Assembly: GCA_965277595.1 (NCBI GenBank)
Contig: CBDIDH010000001.1
Span: forward strand, 2,480,001-2,544,000
Length of the DNA stretch: 64,000 nt
Source of the DNA: CBDIDH01 sp965277595
GTDB taxonomy: Bacteria > Planctomycetota > Planctomycetia > Isosphaerales > Isosphaeraceae
Reading direction: 5' to 3'
Translations under genes and position numbers: made by a program
Shown: positions 44,395-52,255 of the stretch, one piece after another
How the letters are laid out: each line of letters starts with the position of its first letter
How positions within the stretch are numbered: position 1 is the stretch's first letter
Notes under the pieces: generated by a model
What the model was told of the DNA's origin: nothing
Database searches by the model: none
What the model saw: only the letters and a program-made list of their open reading frames with translations

Positions 44395-46315
44395 TATTCT
44401 CGCCGTGCCCCACGACGCCGTTGACCTGGTTGCCCGATCCATCAAACGAGCCAAACCAACTTCCGATCGCGCCGTCGATCTGAAGCCCCGGCTGCGTGCT
44501 GGCCGCGAAGCAGGAGAGGTTGGTGATGCTCACCTTCGCGGGCGTGAACGTATCGCCATACGCCAATGTGCGACGGCCAATCAATCGCACGAACGGCGAC
44601 GTGTTGAGCGTGGACACGCCGACCTGATCGATCAGCACTTCATTCGGGCAATACGCCGAGTGATCGACCGAGATAATCGAATCGCTCGGCGTCCCCCCTT
44701 CGTTGTCCACCAGCATGTCGCGGATCGTCAGTGACCCACCGTAGGGGTCCGACGTCTTGCGGATGAAACACTCGGTCGTCGGCAAACTGAACGTGAAGGT
44801 CGTCCGGTCCCAATCAAACACCCCGCCGCCGCACCGAAGCCCGTCCCGACCGCTCATGCCGACCCAGGTGTTATGGCCGTGGACCATCTGTTCCCAGCCG
44901 ACATACGCCGCGTCATAGCCCGCGAGATTGCAGCTTTCGAGGGTCACGGGGTAGGTGCAGCCGATCGGAACCGAGCCGATCGCCTGGAGTCCAGAGCCCC
45001 CCGCCGAGACATCGACAAAGGGCACTCCGAAGCAGTAGCCGAGAGCGATCGATTGCTGGAGCTTGCAGTCGATCGCAAGATTGCGAACGGAAAGGTTTTG
45101 CGAGGGTTGGCCCCCGGCCTTCGTGACCCAGAAACCCGCGCCGGTCTGGGCACGCGTGGCGATCATCCGGTGGGTGTTCGGGGCGTCACTCATCACGAGG
45201 TAGGCGATGACGTTCGGCCCTTGATCCCAGTAGCGGCTAGGCGAGATCGGCTTGCCGTCCTTGCGGGTCTCGGTCGCCTGAGTCGGGTCGTAAACGAGGG
45301 CATCCGAGACGAGGAAGCCATGGACATCGAGCGGCGCCGGTGCCTGTTGCATTCCCCCGAAAAGGAAGGGGGTCAGGCCGTCGGTCCGCGCCATCGGAAC
45401 GCCGGGCTTCCAGGTCGTGCGGTCGGTCGAGTCGATCGGAACGACCTGCCGGACGCCATCGACCCAGACGGTGAGGGTCGCCGTCGTCGCGTCGAACTGG
45501 ATCGTGATCCGGTGGGTGACGCCCGGCGTGAATCCGCCGGGAATCGGGATGGTAGCCCTTCGGTAATTGACCTCGGATTGATCGGCCGTGCGAAAGAGCC
45601 AGCGGAGGGTGTTGACGGGGTCATCGCCCGTGACGAGCGAGAACGGCCGCACGATGCCATTGCCGTTACTGAGGCCAAAGAGCCACCAGCCCGGTCCCCA
45701 CGATTGCGACCCGGAGCCGATCACAAACTCCCAGGTGTACCCGGAGCCGCCCCAGTAATCGGGGGCGAGCACGGGGCCGCCGCCGAGTTGCAAGGGGTGC
45801 GCCGTGACCGAGAGAACAGCTTCGGCCTTGGTGGAGAGTCCGACCATCCCTTGACCGAGCACGGAGGGGACGGAATAACGGGCCGGATCGATGCCGAGGC
45901 GTTGCAGACGAGAAACGCCCAGCACGAGCGCGGGCGGTCCCTGGCTCGTGAGAAAGGTGCCGGGGCCGTCGCCTTCGAGGGTGAGGTTGCGACCATCGAG
46001 GTAGACCAGGGAGCAGTTGTAGGGGCTCCCTTGCGGCAGATGGATCGACCGGGCGGTCGTGGGGTCGGCGTCGGTGATCTTCTGCGCGGCGTCAACCAGG
46101 GCTTGCAGGGCCTTCGATCCATCGACGCCGGGGGTGTTGGGGGCGGGGAGGGGGATCGGTAATGGCGATGGAGCGGGGGTCCGGAGAGCGCGAACGCCGC
46201 GCGAGGCCGCGAACCGGGCGGAGGCGGCTGGGCGGTGGCCGAAAGGATGGGGCGACGCGGGGCGCGCGGAGGGGGGAGCCTGCGCGAGTAGGAGACGGGA
46301 GAGGAACAGGTTCAT
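44354..46315 (-). CDS. Tail spike-like protein, beta-helix with LamG-like domain
   Basis: A 653-residue protein with ATG at 46315 and AGGAAG ten nucleotides upstream. The N-terminus (MNLFLSRLLLAQA) is hydrophobic, then a Pro/Ala-rich linker. Residues about 60-145 begin a pectate-lyase-type start (VDGSKALQALVDAAQKITDA; GRNLTLEGDGPGTFLTSQGP). Residues about 185-345 hold a LamG/concanavalin insert (YTWEFVIGSGSQSWGPGWWL, HRITIQFDATTATLTVWVDG). The remainder is right-handed beta-helix (LSVRNLAIDCKLQQSIALGY, VTLESCNLAGYDAAYVG). It resembles phage tail spikes or depolymerases. Confidence 0.75.
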   Translation of the reverse strand: MNLFLSRLLLAQAPPSARPASPHPFGHRPAASARFAASRGVRALRTPAPSPLPIPLPAPNTPGVDGSKALQALVDAAQKITDADPTTARSIHLPQGSPYNCSLVYLDGRNLTLEGDGPGTFLTSQGPPALVLGVSRLQRLGIDPARYSVPSVLGQGMVGLSTKAEAVLSVTAHPLQLGGGPVLAPDYWGGSGYTWEFVIGSGSQSWGPGWWLFGLSNGNGIVRPFSLVTGDDPVNTLRWLFRTADQSEVNYRRATIPIPGGFTPGVTHRITIQFDATTATLTVWVDGVRQVVPIDSTDRTTWKPGVPMARTDGLTPFLFGGMQQAPAPLDVHGFLVSDALVYDPTQATETRKDGKPISPSRYWDQGPNVIAYLVMSDAPNTHRMIATRAQTGAGFWVTKAGGQPSQNLSVRNLAIDCKLQQSIALGYCFGVPFVDVSAGGSGLQAIGSVPIGCTYPVTLESCNLAGYDAAYVGWEQMVHGHNTWVGMSGRDGLRCGGGVFDWDRTTFTFSLPTTECFIRKTSDPYGGSLTIRDMLVDNEGGTPSDSIISVDHSAYCPNEVLIDQVGVSTLNTSPFVRLIGRRTLAYGDTFTPAKVSITNLSCFAASTQPGLQIDGAIGSWFGSFDGSGNQVNGVVGHGENINVIPRPVMVPAQ

Positions 46316-46340
46316 GGGGATCAACTTCCTGCTCGATTGA

Positions 46341-46928
46341 TTAATAGGTCGGCGCGACGGTCAGGCTACTGAGCGCGGGCGGCGGAGCGGATCGTCCGGT
46401 CACCGAGGCAACCGAGGTATTCCGTTCCTCGCCGGTCGCGTTGTAGGCCCGAACGCCGATCTGGTATGCGACGCCGTCGCTCAGGCCGGTCAGGGTCACG
46501 CTGCAAGCGACTTGGCCCGGAGTGGTCGAGGCGTAAAGCGCGGTCGCCGCGATGCTTCCGTACGCGGGCGAGGGCGTCCCGAGGTAAACGTGAAATCCGG
46601 TCGGCGGCGGGAACCCGCGATACGGCCAGGCCCATTCCACGGTCGCCGCGCCACCAGGACCGGCGAAGGCCCGTAATCCCACGGGAGGTCTCGGCGCGGA
46701 GGTCTGATCGGAGCCGTCCGAGCCGACGACGATCAGGACCGTGGCGTCGGTGTTCCCATCCGAGAGCCCCGTCACCGTGTCGCGGGCGCGGACGCCGAAG
46801 AGGGTCCGCGATCCCGTGGCGAGCGCGGGCAAGGCGGCCGAGAGCGAGGCCGTGGTGAGGATCACGGTGGTATAGTCGATGGAGCCGCCGGTGGCGTTCC
46901 CGGCGAAGAGATCATAGACGATGGACAT
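46341..46928 (-). CDS. Fn3-domain phage protein
   Basis: A 195-residue protein with ATG at 46928 (MSIVYDLFAGNATGGSIDYT). Two Fn3-like units are visible: residues about 20-70 (GSRTLFGVRARDTVTGLSDG) and about 80-190 (PPVGLRAFAGPGGAATVEWA, VTLTGLSDGVAYQIGVRAYN, ATGEERNTSVASV). It lies next to the spike gene, so it may be an accessory tail decoration protein that contacts cell-surface carbohydrate. Confidence 0.8.
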   Translation of the reverse strand: MSIVYDLFAGNATGGSIDYTTVILTTASLSAALPALATGSRTLFGVRARDTVTGLSDGNTDATVLIVVGSDGSDQTSAPRPPVGLRAFAGPGGAATVEWAWPYRGFPPPTGFHVYLGTPSPAYGSIAATALYASTTPGQVACSVTLTGLSDGVAYQIGVRAYNATGEERNTSVASVTGRSAPPPALSSLTVAPTY

Positions 46929-46949
46929 GGTTGAATCGGGGGCACCAAA

Positions 46950-47309
46950 GTGACTTCACTCTCTCCTGGCCCGTGGCGGTGGGTTCGCTTCAGCGATGAG
47001 GACGGTAGCGGCAATGAGTCGGACAACTCGCGGCTCGTGGCGGCCGACGGATCGGAGGTCTGCTGGTTCGGCAGTACCGAGATGTTCTATCCGACCGCTG
47101 GCAACGAGCCGAGTTTCGCCGACGAAGCGGTTATCGCCGCGAGTTGGGGGTTGCTCCGGGCGCTCAGGTTGCTTGGCTCCGGAACTTCCGACAAGGATCT
47201 TTGCTTTTGCGAGATGCGCATCGATCGGCCGGGTGTGACCTCGCATTCGGAAGCATGTCTCGCGGCCCGGTCCGCCATCGCAAGGGCTACCGCTCCAGCC
47301 GGCAGCTAA
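46950..47309 (+). CDS. Small plus-strand phage protein
   Basis: A 119-residue protein, GTG start at 46950 with GGGGG about nine nucleotides upstream. The pattern PGPWRWVRF, RLVAADGSEVCWFG, ADEAVIAASWGLLRALRLLG is that of small phage proteins with a PWxW start and an (A)APxLLxAL end, and the tail HSEACLAARSAIARA is also usual there. Role unknown. It is transcribed against the virion operon and overlaps the next minus gene by 23 bp at its 3' end. Confidence 0.6.
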   Translation: MTSLSPGPWRWVRFSDEDGSGNESDNSRLVAADGSEVCWFGSTEMFYPTAGNEPSFADEAVIAASWGLLRALRLLGSGTSDKDLCFCEMRIDRPGVTSHSEACLAARSAIARATAPAGS

Positions 47310-47982
47310 ACCGCGTCGTCGATTCCTGCGACGTTCCCGTCGGCCCCCAGCGGACGGTCGCCGTGGCCAGCGCCGTGTCGTAAAGATCCTGGTACCGCTT
47401 GATCTTCTTTTCCCAGTCTCCCTTGTCGTCGCCGCTTCGGTTCTCGGAAATGAGAAGCTGGATCATCACCCAGAGCGCCGTCATGCGGCGAAAGATCCGC
47501 TGGTCGGTCATGTTCCCCGGCTGGCGGTTGGGCAAGTTCGGATCGACCGCGAACTGCTGATCGAGTTCGAACGCGGCGGCCTCAAGCTGGGGATAGAGCG
47601 AGGCGATCGTGAAGCTGATTCCGGTCGCCCCGGCCGGAGGCCCCGGCGGCATGCCCTGGCCGATCGCGAACCCGCAGCGGTGCAAGGTCAGGACGTTGCC
47701 GACGACCGAGTCAATGGCCACGGTCTGTGGTCGCTTGAAGACGCCTGGCGTCCCCTCCAGCTGGAGGATCATGCCGGGCGTCACGCCTTGAGCCTGGAAG
47801 TTGTTCGAGGCGCTGGTGAAGGCCCAGGGAGTGCCGGGATTGATGACGCCGTCGGAACCGCTCGCCAGCGTGCTGCTCTTGGGCACGACCAGAACGAAGT
47901 CCCCAGGCGCCGCGACATAGACATCCTCGTCCGTCGCGTAGATATCGACGGGGCCGCTCATATTCGGGGCAGTGGTCGGCAC
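47287..47982 (-). CDS. Phage head-tail connector-like protein
   Basis: A 231-residue protein, GTG start at 47982 with AGGAG six nucleotides upstream. VDIYATDEDVYVAAPGDFVL resembles the start of head-tail adaptor proteins, and the C-terminal half (YPQLEAAAFELDQQFAVDPN, RRMTALWVMIQLLISENRSG, WEKKIKRYQDLYDTALATAT) is strongly helical. The position between head genes and spike genes fits a connector. An internal ATG at 47961 is an alternative start. Confidence 0.65.
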   Translation of the reverse strand: MPTTAPNMSGPVDIYATDEDVYVAAPGDFVLVVPKSSTLASGSDGVINPGTPWAFTSASNNFQAQGVTPGMILQLEGTPGVFKRPQTVAIDSVVGNVLTLHRCGFAIGQGMPPGPPAGATGISFTIASLYPQLEAAAFELDQQFAVDPNLPNRQPGNMTDQRIFRRMTALWVMIQLLISENRSGDDKGDWEKKIKRYQDLYDTALATATVRWGPTGTSQESTTRFSCRLER

Positions 47983-48161
47983 GGTGTCTCCTCTCCGGAT
48001 CTGGGTTCGATGACGATGCGCGGCGCGAGCCAGGCTTTGAGTTCGGCGGTGGCGACCGAGGCCCTGGCGCGTTCGGCGGCGAGGCCGACGGCGGTCAGGG
48101 CGCGAAGAAACAGCGCGACCGAGCCGACCACGATCGCGGCGACGCAGAGCGATTCGGTCAC
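47958..48161 (-). CDS. Small single-pass membrane protein
   Basis: A 67-residue product starting with GTG at 48161 (VTESLCVAAIVVGSVALFLR) with one N-terminal transmembrane helix and a basic tail (ELKAWLAPRIVIEPRSG). Its 3' end overlaps the next gene by 25 bp. Might be a holin-like or accessory protein, but nothing proves this. Confidence 0.55.
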   Translation of the reverse strand: MTESLCVAAIVVGSVALFLRALTAVGLAAERARASVATAELKAWLAPRIVIEPRSGEETPCRPLPRI

Positions 48162-48168
48162 GATCGGG

Positions 48169-48387
48169 TTAATCCTCGCGAGGCGCGAATTTCAGGATGA
48201 GCCGATCCACCAGGCCCTGGGGAATCGGGTCGTCCTCGAAGACGGGAAGCCAGTACCGGGCCTCGGCGCCGAGGTAATCGACGGGCGAGAGATCGCCGGT
48301 CGACGAGTCGTCGCGGGCATCGTAGACGAACCCGCGATCGAGGTCGAAATAGACGAGGTAGAGGTCGCCGCAGCGGAAGAGTTTCAC
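48169..48387 (-). CDS. Small phage protein
   Basis: A 72-residue product starting at GTG 48387 (VKLFRCGDLYLVYFDLDRGF), just two bases after the stop of the preceding gene. An ATG at 48444 would add 19 residues that overlap that gene and look like its shadow, so I prefer the GTG. The core (FVYDARDDSSTGDLSPVDYL, YWLPVFEDDPIPQGL) is mixed alpha/beta. Unknown function. Confidence 0.55.
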   Translation of the reverse strand: MKLFRCGDLYLVYFDLDRGFVYDARDDSSTGDLSPVDYLGAEARYWLPVFEDDPIPQGLVDRLILKFAPRED

Positions 48388-48388
48388 C

Positions 48389-48688
48389 TCAGCCGATCGC
48401 GTCAAGGGCGCGAAGGAGCGACTGGACGGCCAGTGCCGGGGCATCAGGTCGTGCCTCGAACCGCGAGGCCGTCACCCCGTCCATCGGCGATTCGTCCGGA
48501 TGAGCCTGGCGGTGATCAAACCGGTTTTCGAGGATCTCCGTCGGAATGCCGCCAGGGAAGGAGGGACACCCGGCGCCGAACTGGTCCGCGGAGTAGTGCT
48601 TGCAGAGCACGCACTGGGTGACGACCGTGCCCGCCCCGAAGTCGAACTTGTCCGAGCGATCGGCGTCTGTGTCCGTGTCCGCATCCAT
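48389..48688 (-). CDS. Small phage protein with CxxC...GCPSFPGGIP motif
   Basis: A 99-residue product starting at ATG 48688 (MDADTDTDADRSDKFDFG), overlapping the stop of the MuF-ART gene region by proximity (one base apart). Cys pattern CVLCKHYS then GCPSFPGGIPTEILENRFDH is the well-known short phage/mobile-element motif (C-x-x-C ... C-P-(A/S)-F-P-x-G-I-P-x-E-I), probably a zinc-binding protein of unknown function. The C-terminus is helical. Confidence 0.75.
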   Translation of the reverse strand: MDADTDTDADRSDKFDFGAGTVVTQCVLCKHYSADQFGAGCPSFPGGIPTEILENRFDHRQAHPDESPMDGVTASRFEARPDAPALAVQSLLRALDAIG

Positions 48689-48689
48689 C

Positions 48690-50936
48690 TCAGTCGATCC
48701 TTTCAAGGGCGACCACAGGGATCGTCATGCCCATGTGCGTGGCCGTTCCGTGTGGCCCCACGACGCGATAGCGGGCCTTGGGTGGCAAGAGCAACTCTCG
48801 CTCGTCATCGTACACCGAGAACTCTCCTGCGTTGACATACGCTCCGGTCGACCCCTTGGGAATGACGACCCGGAAGACGACGCTCGGCGTCGCGGCGCTT
48901 TCGTTGCCAAGTCCCGGATGGGCGAACTCGGCCCCCTTCTTTTTCGAGAGCGAGGTCGAGCTAAAGCCGGGCTCCTCGAAGACCTGACCGGGCTGTAGGT
49001 CGGCCAGACCGTTCTGGAAACCCATGGCGTGCAGGTTCTTGACACCCCGGTAGGCGATCACGTCCTCGGGGATCTTGGCCTTGGCGATCGCGGCGGCGCT
49101 GGCGTCGATCTGCGCCAGGGCGTAAGGGTTCGACATCATCCCGGGCGGGCCGGCCTTGCCTCGCAGGAGGTCGTTCATCCACTTGAAGCCGTTGCCGGTG
49201 TAGTTCTTGACGGCCACCTGTTCATCGTGCGAGAGGCTCTCAGCCCAGCCCTGGAAGTGATCTTTGCCCCAGGCTTCCATGTCGCCCGTGCGATCGAATG
49301 CCTTGTGGGCCTTCCTGGCCTCGGCCTTGGCCGCCTTCACCGGGGGCGTGGTCGCGACCGCAGAAACCGCTTTGGCCTGAACCGGCTCGACGGCCACCCG
49401 CGCCAGATCGTCGAGCCGCGACCCGATCGTACCGCGAAGCTCGGCCGGGAGCGAGGCGAGCAGCTCGGCTTTCCTGGCGAGGATGGCCCTGGCCTGGCTG
49501 CGGATCTCCTCATCGGTGATCGAGCCAAAGACCCGTGCGGCCGACGGATTGATCTGAGCGTCGCGGAGCGTCTTGAGTTCGGCGATCTCAGGGGCGAACT
49601 GACTGGCCTGTTTCTTGGCGCCCTGCGCCCTGTAACGGAGCGACCCGCCGTTGTCGATCCGCAGAACCGTCCCTTGGGCTGTGACGAGGATGTTGTCGGC
49701 GTTCAGGCCGATGACGTCCCAGTTGCCGAGCAAGGCGTCGGCGACAAACCCCTTGCGGATCTCGGCCTCGGCCTTGGCCGCGGCGGCCGGATTCGACTGC
49801 CGCAACTCGGCCAGGGTCTTGCCCTGATGGAACTCGGCGAGCTTGACGGGTCCCGATGCCGTCTGTGTGATTGTCGACTTCGGCACGTCCAGGCCGAGCG
49901 ACCGGTAAGCGTCGTCGGCGTAGGCCTCTTCCTTGAGATGGCCGGCGTTGGCGCCTTTCTTCAGGACGAAGAGGTTGCCCTCGACATCCTTGACGAGCTT
50001 GGCCCCGGTCGATCCTCCGAGTGACCTGACCGTTTCCATCCTGGTCGGATCGGCCTTCTCCTTGGCTTTCTTCGCGAGCGCCTCGGCCCCGGCTTTCAAC
50101 CTGGCCTGTCCCTCGATCTCGGCTTGCTGGCGCGCGGCCTTCTCCGCGATCAGCTGCTCGGGAGACTTCAGGTCGAACCCCAGGGCCTCGCCGATCTTCG
50201 CGGGAGACAACGGTTTTGGCGTCGGTTTGGGCTTGGGCGGCGTCGTCGGCGGGCCTGGCATTGGCGCGGGCGATGGTGCTGGTGCTGGCGGCTTGACCGG
50301 CCCTGACGGAGGCGGTGGCATTGGCGTCTGCGGCGGTGCCGCGAACGGCGGCGACTTACCCCCAACAGTCACTCGCCCCGCCAGCTTCTCTCCGACCAGT
50401 CTGCGGATCTGCTCTTCACTCAATCCCTTCGCCTTGAGGGCGTCGAGCAATCGAGCCCGGCTCGCCTCGGCGATCGTGTGAGCCGTGGTGTTGACCGCCG
50501 ACTCGGCCTCCATGGCGATTCGCGGGTTGATCCCGGCGGCGACCATCGTCTTGAGGTCGAGCCGCTTCAGGCTGACGACCTCGCGGAGGTCGCGTATCCG
50601 GCCCTCGGTGACGACGTCCGACCACTGGACGATACCTTTCTCGATCAGCCGGTAATTCGAGGCGCCGACGACCCGGTTTTGCTGGATGGTGTCAAGCTCG
50701 GCGATCTTCCGGCGGAAGTCGACGGCCGGTTGCGAGGTGCCGCCGGGGCGGATCAGGATCTGTCGGCACGCGCAGCGGAAGTGCAGGGGAATCGGAAATG
50801 AGGGGCCAACGGCGTGGTCCATCTGGATGCAGACGCCACAGGAGTTATGCCAGTTGACGAGGAACTGATAGAGGAACTTCCCCGTCGTGTTCGTGTAGAC
50901 GGTTCCCGGAGCGCCGTTCCAGAGGATGCCGGACAT
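48690..50936 (-). CDS. MuF-like / HipA-like kinase / ADP-ribosyltransferase fusion protein
   Basis: A 748-residue multidomain protein. Residues about 30-60 hold CGVC...LHFRCAC, the zinc motif at the end of Mu gpF-type minor head proteins. Residues 195-250 are a Pro-rich linker, 255-300 a coiled coil. Residues about 302-500 look like a HipA/PI-kinase-like fold: LGGSTGAKLV glycine loop, Lys326/327, ALLGNWDVIGLNADNIL (Asp407, Asn415), LRIDNGGSL (Asp428). Residues about 565-735 are an ADP-ribosyltransferase: Arg630 in AYRG, FSSTS (660-662), and Glu712-x-Glu714 in DDERELLLPP. All three ART catalytic motifs are present. It sits in the virion operon, so it may be packaged in the head like phage Alt proteins. 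Confidence 0.8.
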   Translation of the reverse strand: MSGILWNGAPGTVYTNTTGKFLYQFLVNWHNSCGVCIQMDHAVGPSFPIPLHFRCACRQILIRPGGTSQPAVDFRRKIAELDTIQQNRVVGASNYRLIEKGIVQWSDVVTEGRIRDLREVVSLKRLDLKTMVAAGINPRIAMEAESAVNTTAHTIAEASRARLLDALKAKGLSEEQIRRLVGEKLAGRVTVGGKSPPFAAPPQTPMPPPPSGPVKPPAPAPSPAPMPGPPTTPPKPKPTPKPLSPAKIGEALGFDLKSPEQLIAEKAARQQAEIEGQARLKAGAEALAKKAKEKADPTRMETVRSLGGSTGAKLVKDVEGNLFVLKKGANAGHLKEEAYADDAYRSLGLDVPKSTITQTASGPVKLAEFHQGKTLAELRQSNPAAAAKAEAEIRKGFVADALLGNWDVIGLNADNILVTAQGTVLRIDNGGSLRYRAQGAKKQASQFAPEIAELKTLRDAQINPSAARVFGSITDEEIRSQARAILARKAELLASLPAELRGTIGSRLDDLARVAVEPVQAKAVSAVATTPPVKAAKAEARKAHKAFDRTGDMEAWGKDHFQGWAESLSHDEQVAVKNYTGNGFKWMNDLLRGKAGPPGMMSNPYALAQIDASAAAIAKAKIPEDVIAYRGVKNLHAMGFQNGLADLQPGQVFEEPGFSSTSLSKKKGAEFAHPGLGNESAATPSVVFRVVIPKGSTGAYVNAGEFSVYDDERELLLPPKARYRVVGPHGTATHMGMTIPVVALERID

Positions 50937-50939
50937 GGG

Positions 50940-51386
50940 TCAGTCTGCTCGAATCGGGCTTGGCCCTGGGGCTGGTTCAGGCTTGCGCTCCGTCAACCCG
51001 TGGTGCATCCGCTCCAGGTTGATGACGGCTTGCTCGCAGGCGTTCCTCCATGCGGCCGTGGCCATGCTCTCGACCGCCTCGGAGGGGGTCAGAAGCGGTT
51101 TGACGATGGCGATGAACACGTCGTAGGGAGTCAGAACGACATGAAACAGTTCATGCCGAAGGGTTTTCAGGAGTGCCGTCTCATCGTCGAAGGCGTCGGG
51201 GTTCAGGCGGATCATCGCCTGGTTATAGTTGGGCTTGACGGTCACCTCGCCGCGGGTTTCCCACTCGGGATCGTCCGAGGGTATCGGCCCGTAACTGACC
51301 TGAAGCCTCCAGTGCGGAATGCCCAGGCGCTCCATCATCGGCTCGATCTCGCGCTCGACGATCGCCTTGCATTCGGATCTATCCAC
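50940..51386 (-). CDS. Putative zinc metallopeptidase (HExxH) phage protein
   Basis: A 148-residue product, GTG start at 51386 (VDRSECKAIVEREIEPMMER) with GGAGGGGG about six nucleotides upstream; an extension to 51566 is an overlapping shadow. The helix TLRHELFHVVL contains HELFH, the HExxH zinc motif, preceded by a short beta region (WRLQVSYGPIP). It ends three bases before the MuF-ART gene starts. It may be an SprT-like or head-maturation protease; no prohead protease of the usual kind is visible elsewhere. Confidence 0.7.
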   Translation of the reverse strand: MDRSECKAIVEREIEPMMERLGIPHWRLQVSYGPIPSDDPEWETRGEVTVKPNYNQAMIRLNPDAFDDETALLKTLRHELFHVVLTPYDVFIAIVKPLLTPSEAVESMATAAWRNACEQAVINLERMHHGLTERKPEPAPGPSPIRAD

Positions 51387-51672
51387 CGTCTTCCCCCTCC
51401 AGGTCTCGCCCCATATACGGCGGGTTGAACCCCTTGCCCGGCCTGGGACTCCCCGAGTCTCCCGGTGTCCTGGCCACGACCATGAACGTCCCGCCTGGCT
51501 CGTGGACCTGGGCCAGAAGATCGGCGAAGGCCGCGACCGGGTTCGGCCCGGTGCCTCTGGCTTCAAGAGGCGGAGCGGTCTGGGTCGCGGTGTAGGTTGC
51601 CCCGGTGGCGTCGGGAGTGATCATCACGAGAATCGGTCGACCCATGAGGCGCGCCGCCGTGTTGAGGTTCAA
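51379..51672 (-). CDS. Small phage protein
   Basis: A 97-residue product from TTG at 51672, or 88 residues from ATG 51645 (MGRPILVMITPDATGATYTA). The start overlaps the previous gene as TTGA, which favours the TTG. The central part (GPNPVAAFADLLAQVHEPGG) is helical. The C-terminus overlaps the metallopeptidase gene by eight bases. Unknown function. Confidence 0.55.
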   Translation of the reverse strand: MNLNTAARLMGRPILVMITPDATGATYTATQTAPPLEARGTGPNPVAAFADLLAQVHEPGGTFMVVARTPGDSGSPRPGKGFNPPYMGRDLEGEDGG

Positions 51673-51824
51673 GGGAATTGGAAGCTGTGAAAGGTGCCCG
51701 CGCCTGGCCAGTCCACAAGCAAGGACAGAGCGGCGGCAATGATGAGCAGGGCGAGGATCAAGAGGGCGCTGGGCCGGTCATCCCTGCCGTCGGGAGGGGG
51801 CCAGCCGAGGGCATAGGGGGTCAT
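51669..51824 (-). CDS. Small single-pass membrane protein, 51 residues
   Basis: Starts at ATG 51824 (MTPYALGWPPPDGRDDRPSA) and contains one strong transmembrane helix (LLILALLIIAAALSLLV), ending with HSFQFP. The longer in-frame extension to 51947 looks non-coding. The stop overlaps the next gene as TTGA. A holin-like role is possible by size only. Confidence 0.6.
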   Translation of the reverse strand: MTPYALGWPPPDGRDDRPSALLILALLIIAAALSLLVDWPGAGTFHSFQFP

Positions 51825-51868
51825 CGGCTGGCCTCGGTCGAAAAAAGGAGGACGCTTCGGGACGGAAC

Positions 51869-52213
51869 TCAAACCTCGATGCGCTTGAGCAGGCTCTCGA
51901 TCTGACGGTTCGATTTTCCGAGGTTGGCAATGATCCCGGAGATGCACTCGATGAGCGGACAGTCGCCCTGAGAAGCGAGGGCGAGAAGCGGTTCGTTCTC
52001 TGGAGGAACCGGGCTCAAGGCGAAAGCGAGATCATGGTGAAGCACCTGGACTAGCCGGGCATTCGCTTCGACAAATTCGTTGAGTACCGCAAGCCGTTCT
52101 TGCACCTTGGACTTGTGCTCGGGAAGGGGAGGCCAACCATCTTGCTGGTACGCCGTCTCACGAGCGAATGTGGTTGGCCGCAGTTGGCCGAATCGGGATT
52201 CGTTGGGCATCAT
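51869..52213 (-). CDS. Small helical phage protein
   Basis: A 114-residue product from ATG 52213 (MMPNESRFGQLRPTTFARET). Mostly helical with heptad-like stretches (KSKVQERLAVLNEFVEANAR, GKSNRQIESLLKRIEV). No family recognised; located between head genes. Confidence 0.6.
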   Translation of the reverse strand: MMPNESRFGQLRPTTFARETAYQQDGWPPLPEHKSKVQERLAVLNEFVEANARLVQVLHHDLAFALSPVPPENEPLLALASQGDCPLIECISGIIANLGKSNRQIESLLKRIEV

Positions 52214-52255
52214 CGATCGTTGTTCCTGAGTTCACGAGACACACAAAAGCACCAC

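Noticed and set aside
42657..46162. Plus-strand frames of 474 and 429 codons over SGNH and spike genes
   Set aside because: Arg/Gly-rich shadows; the minus-strand frames show recognisable domains.
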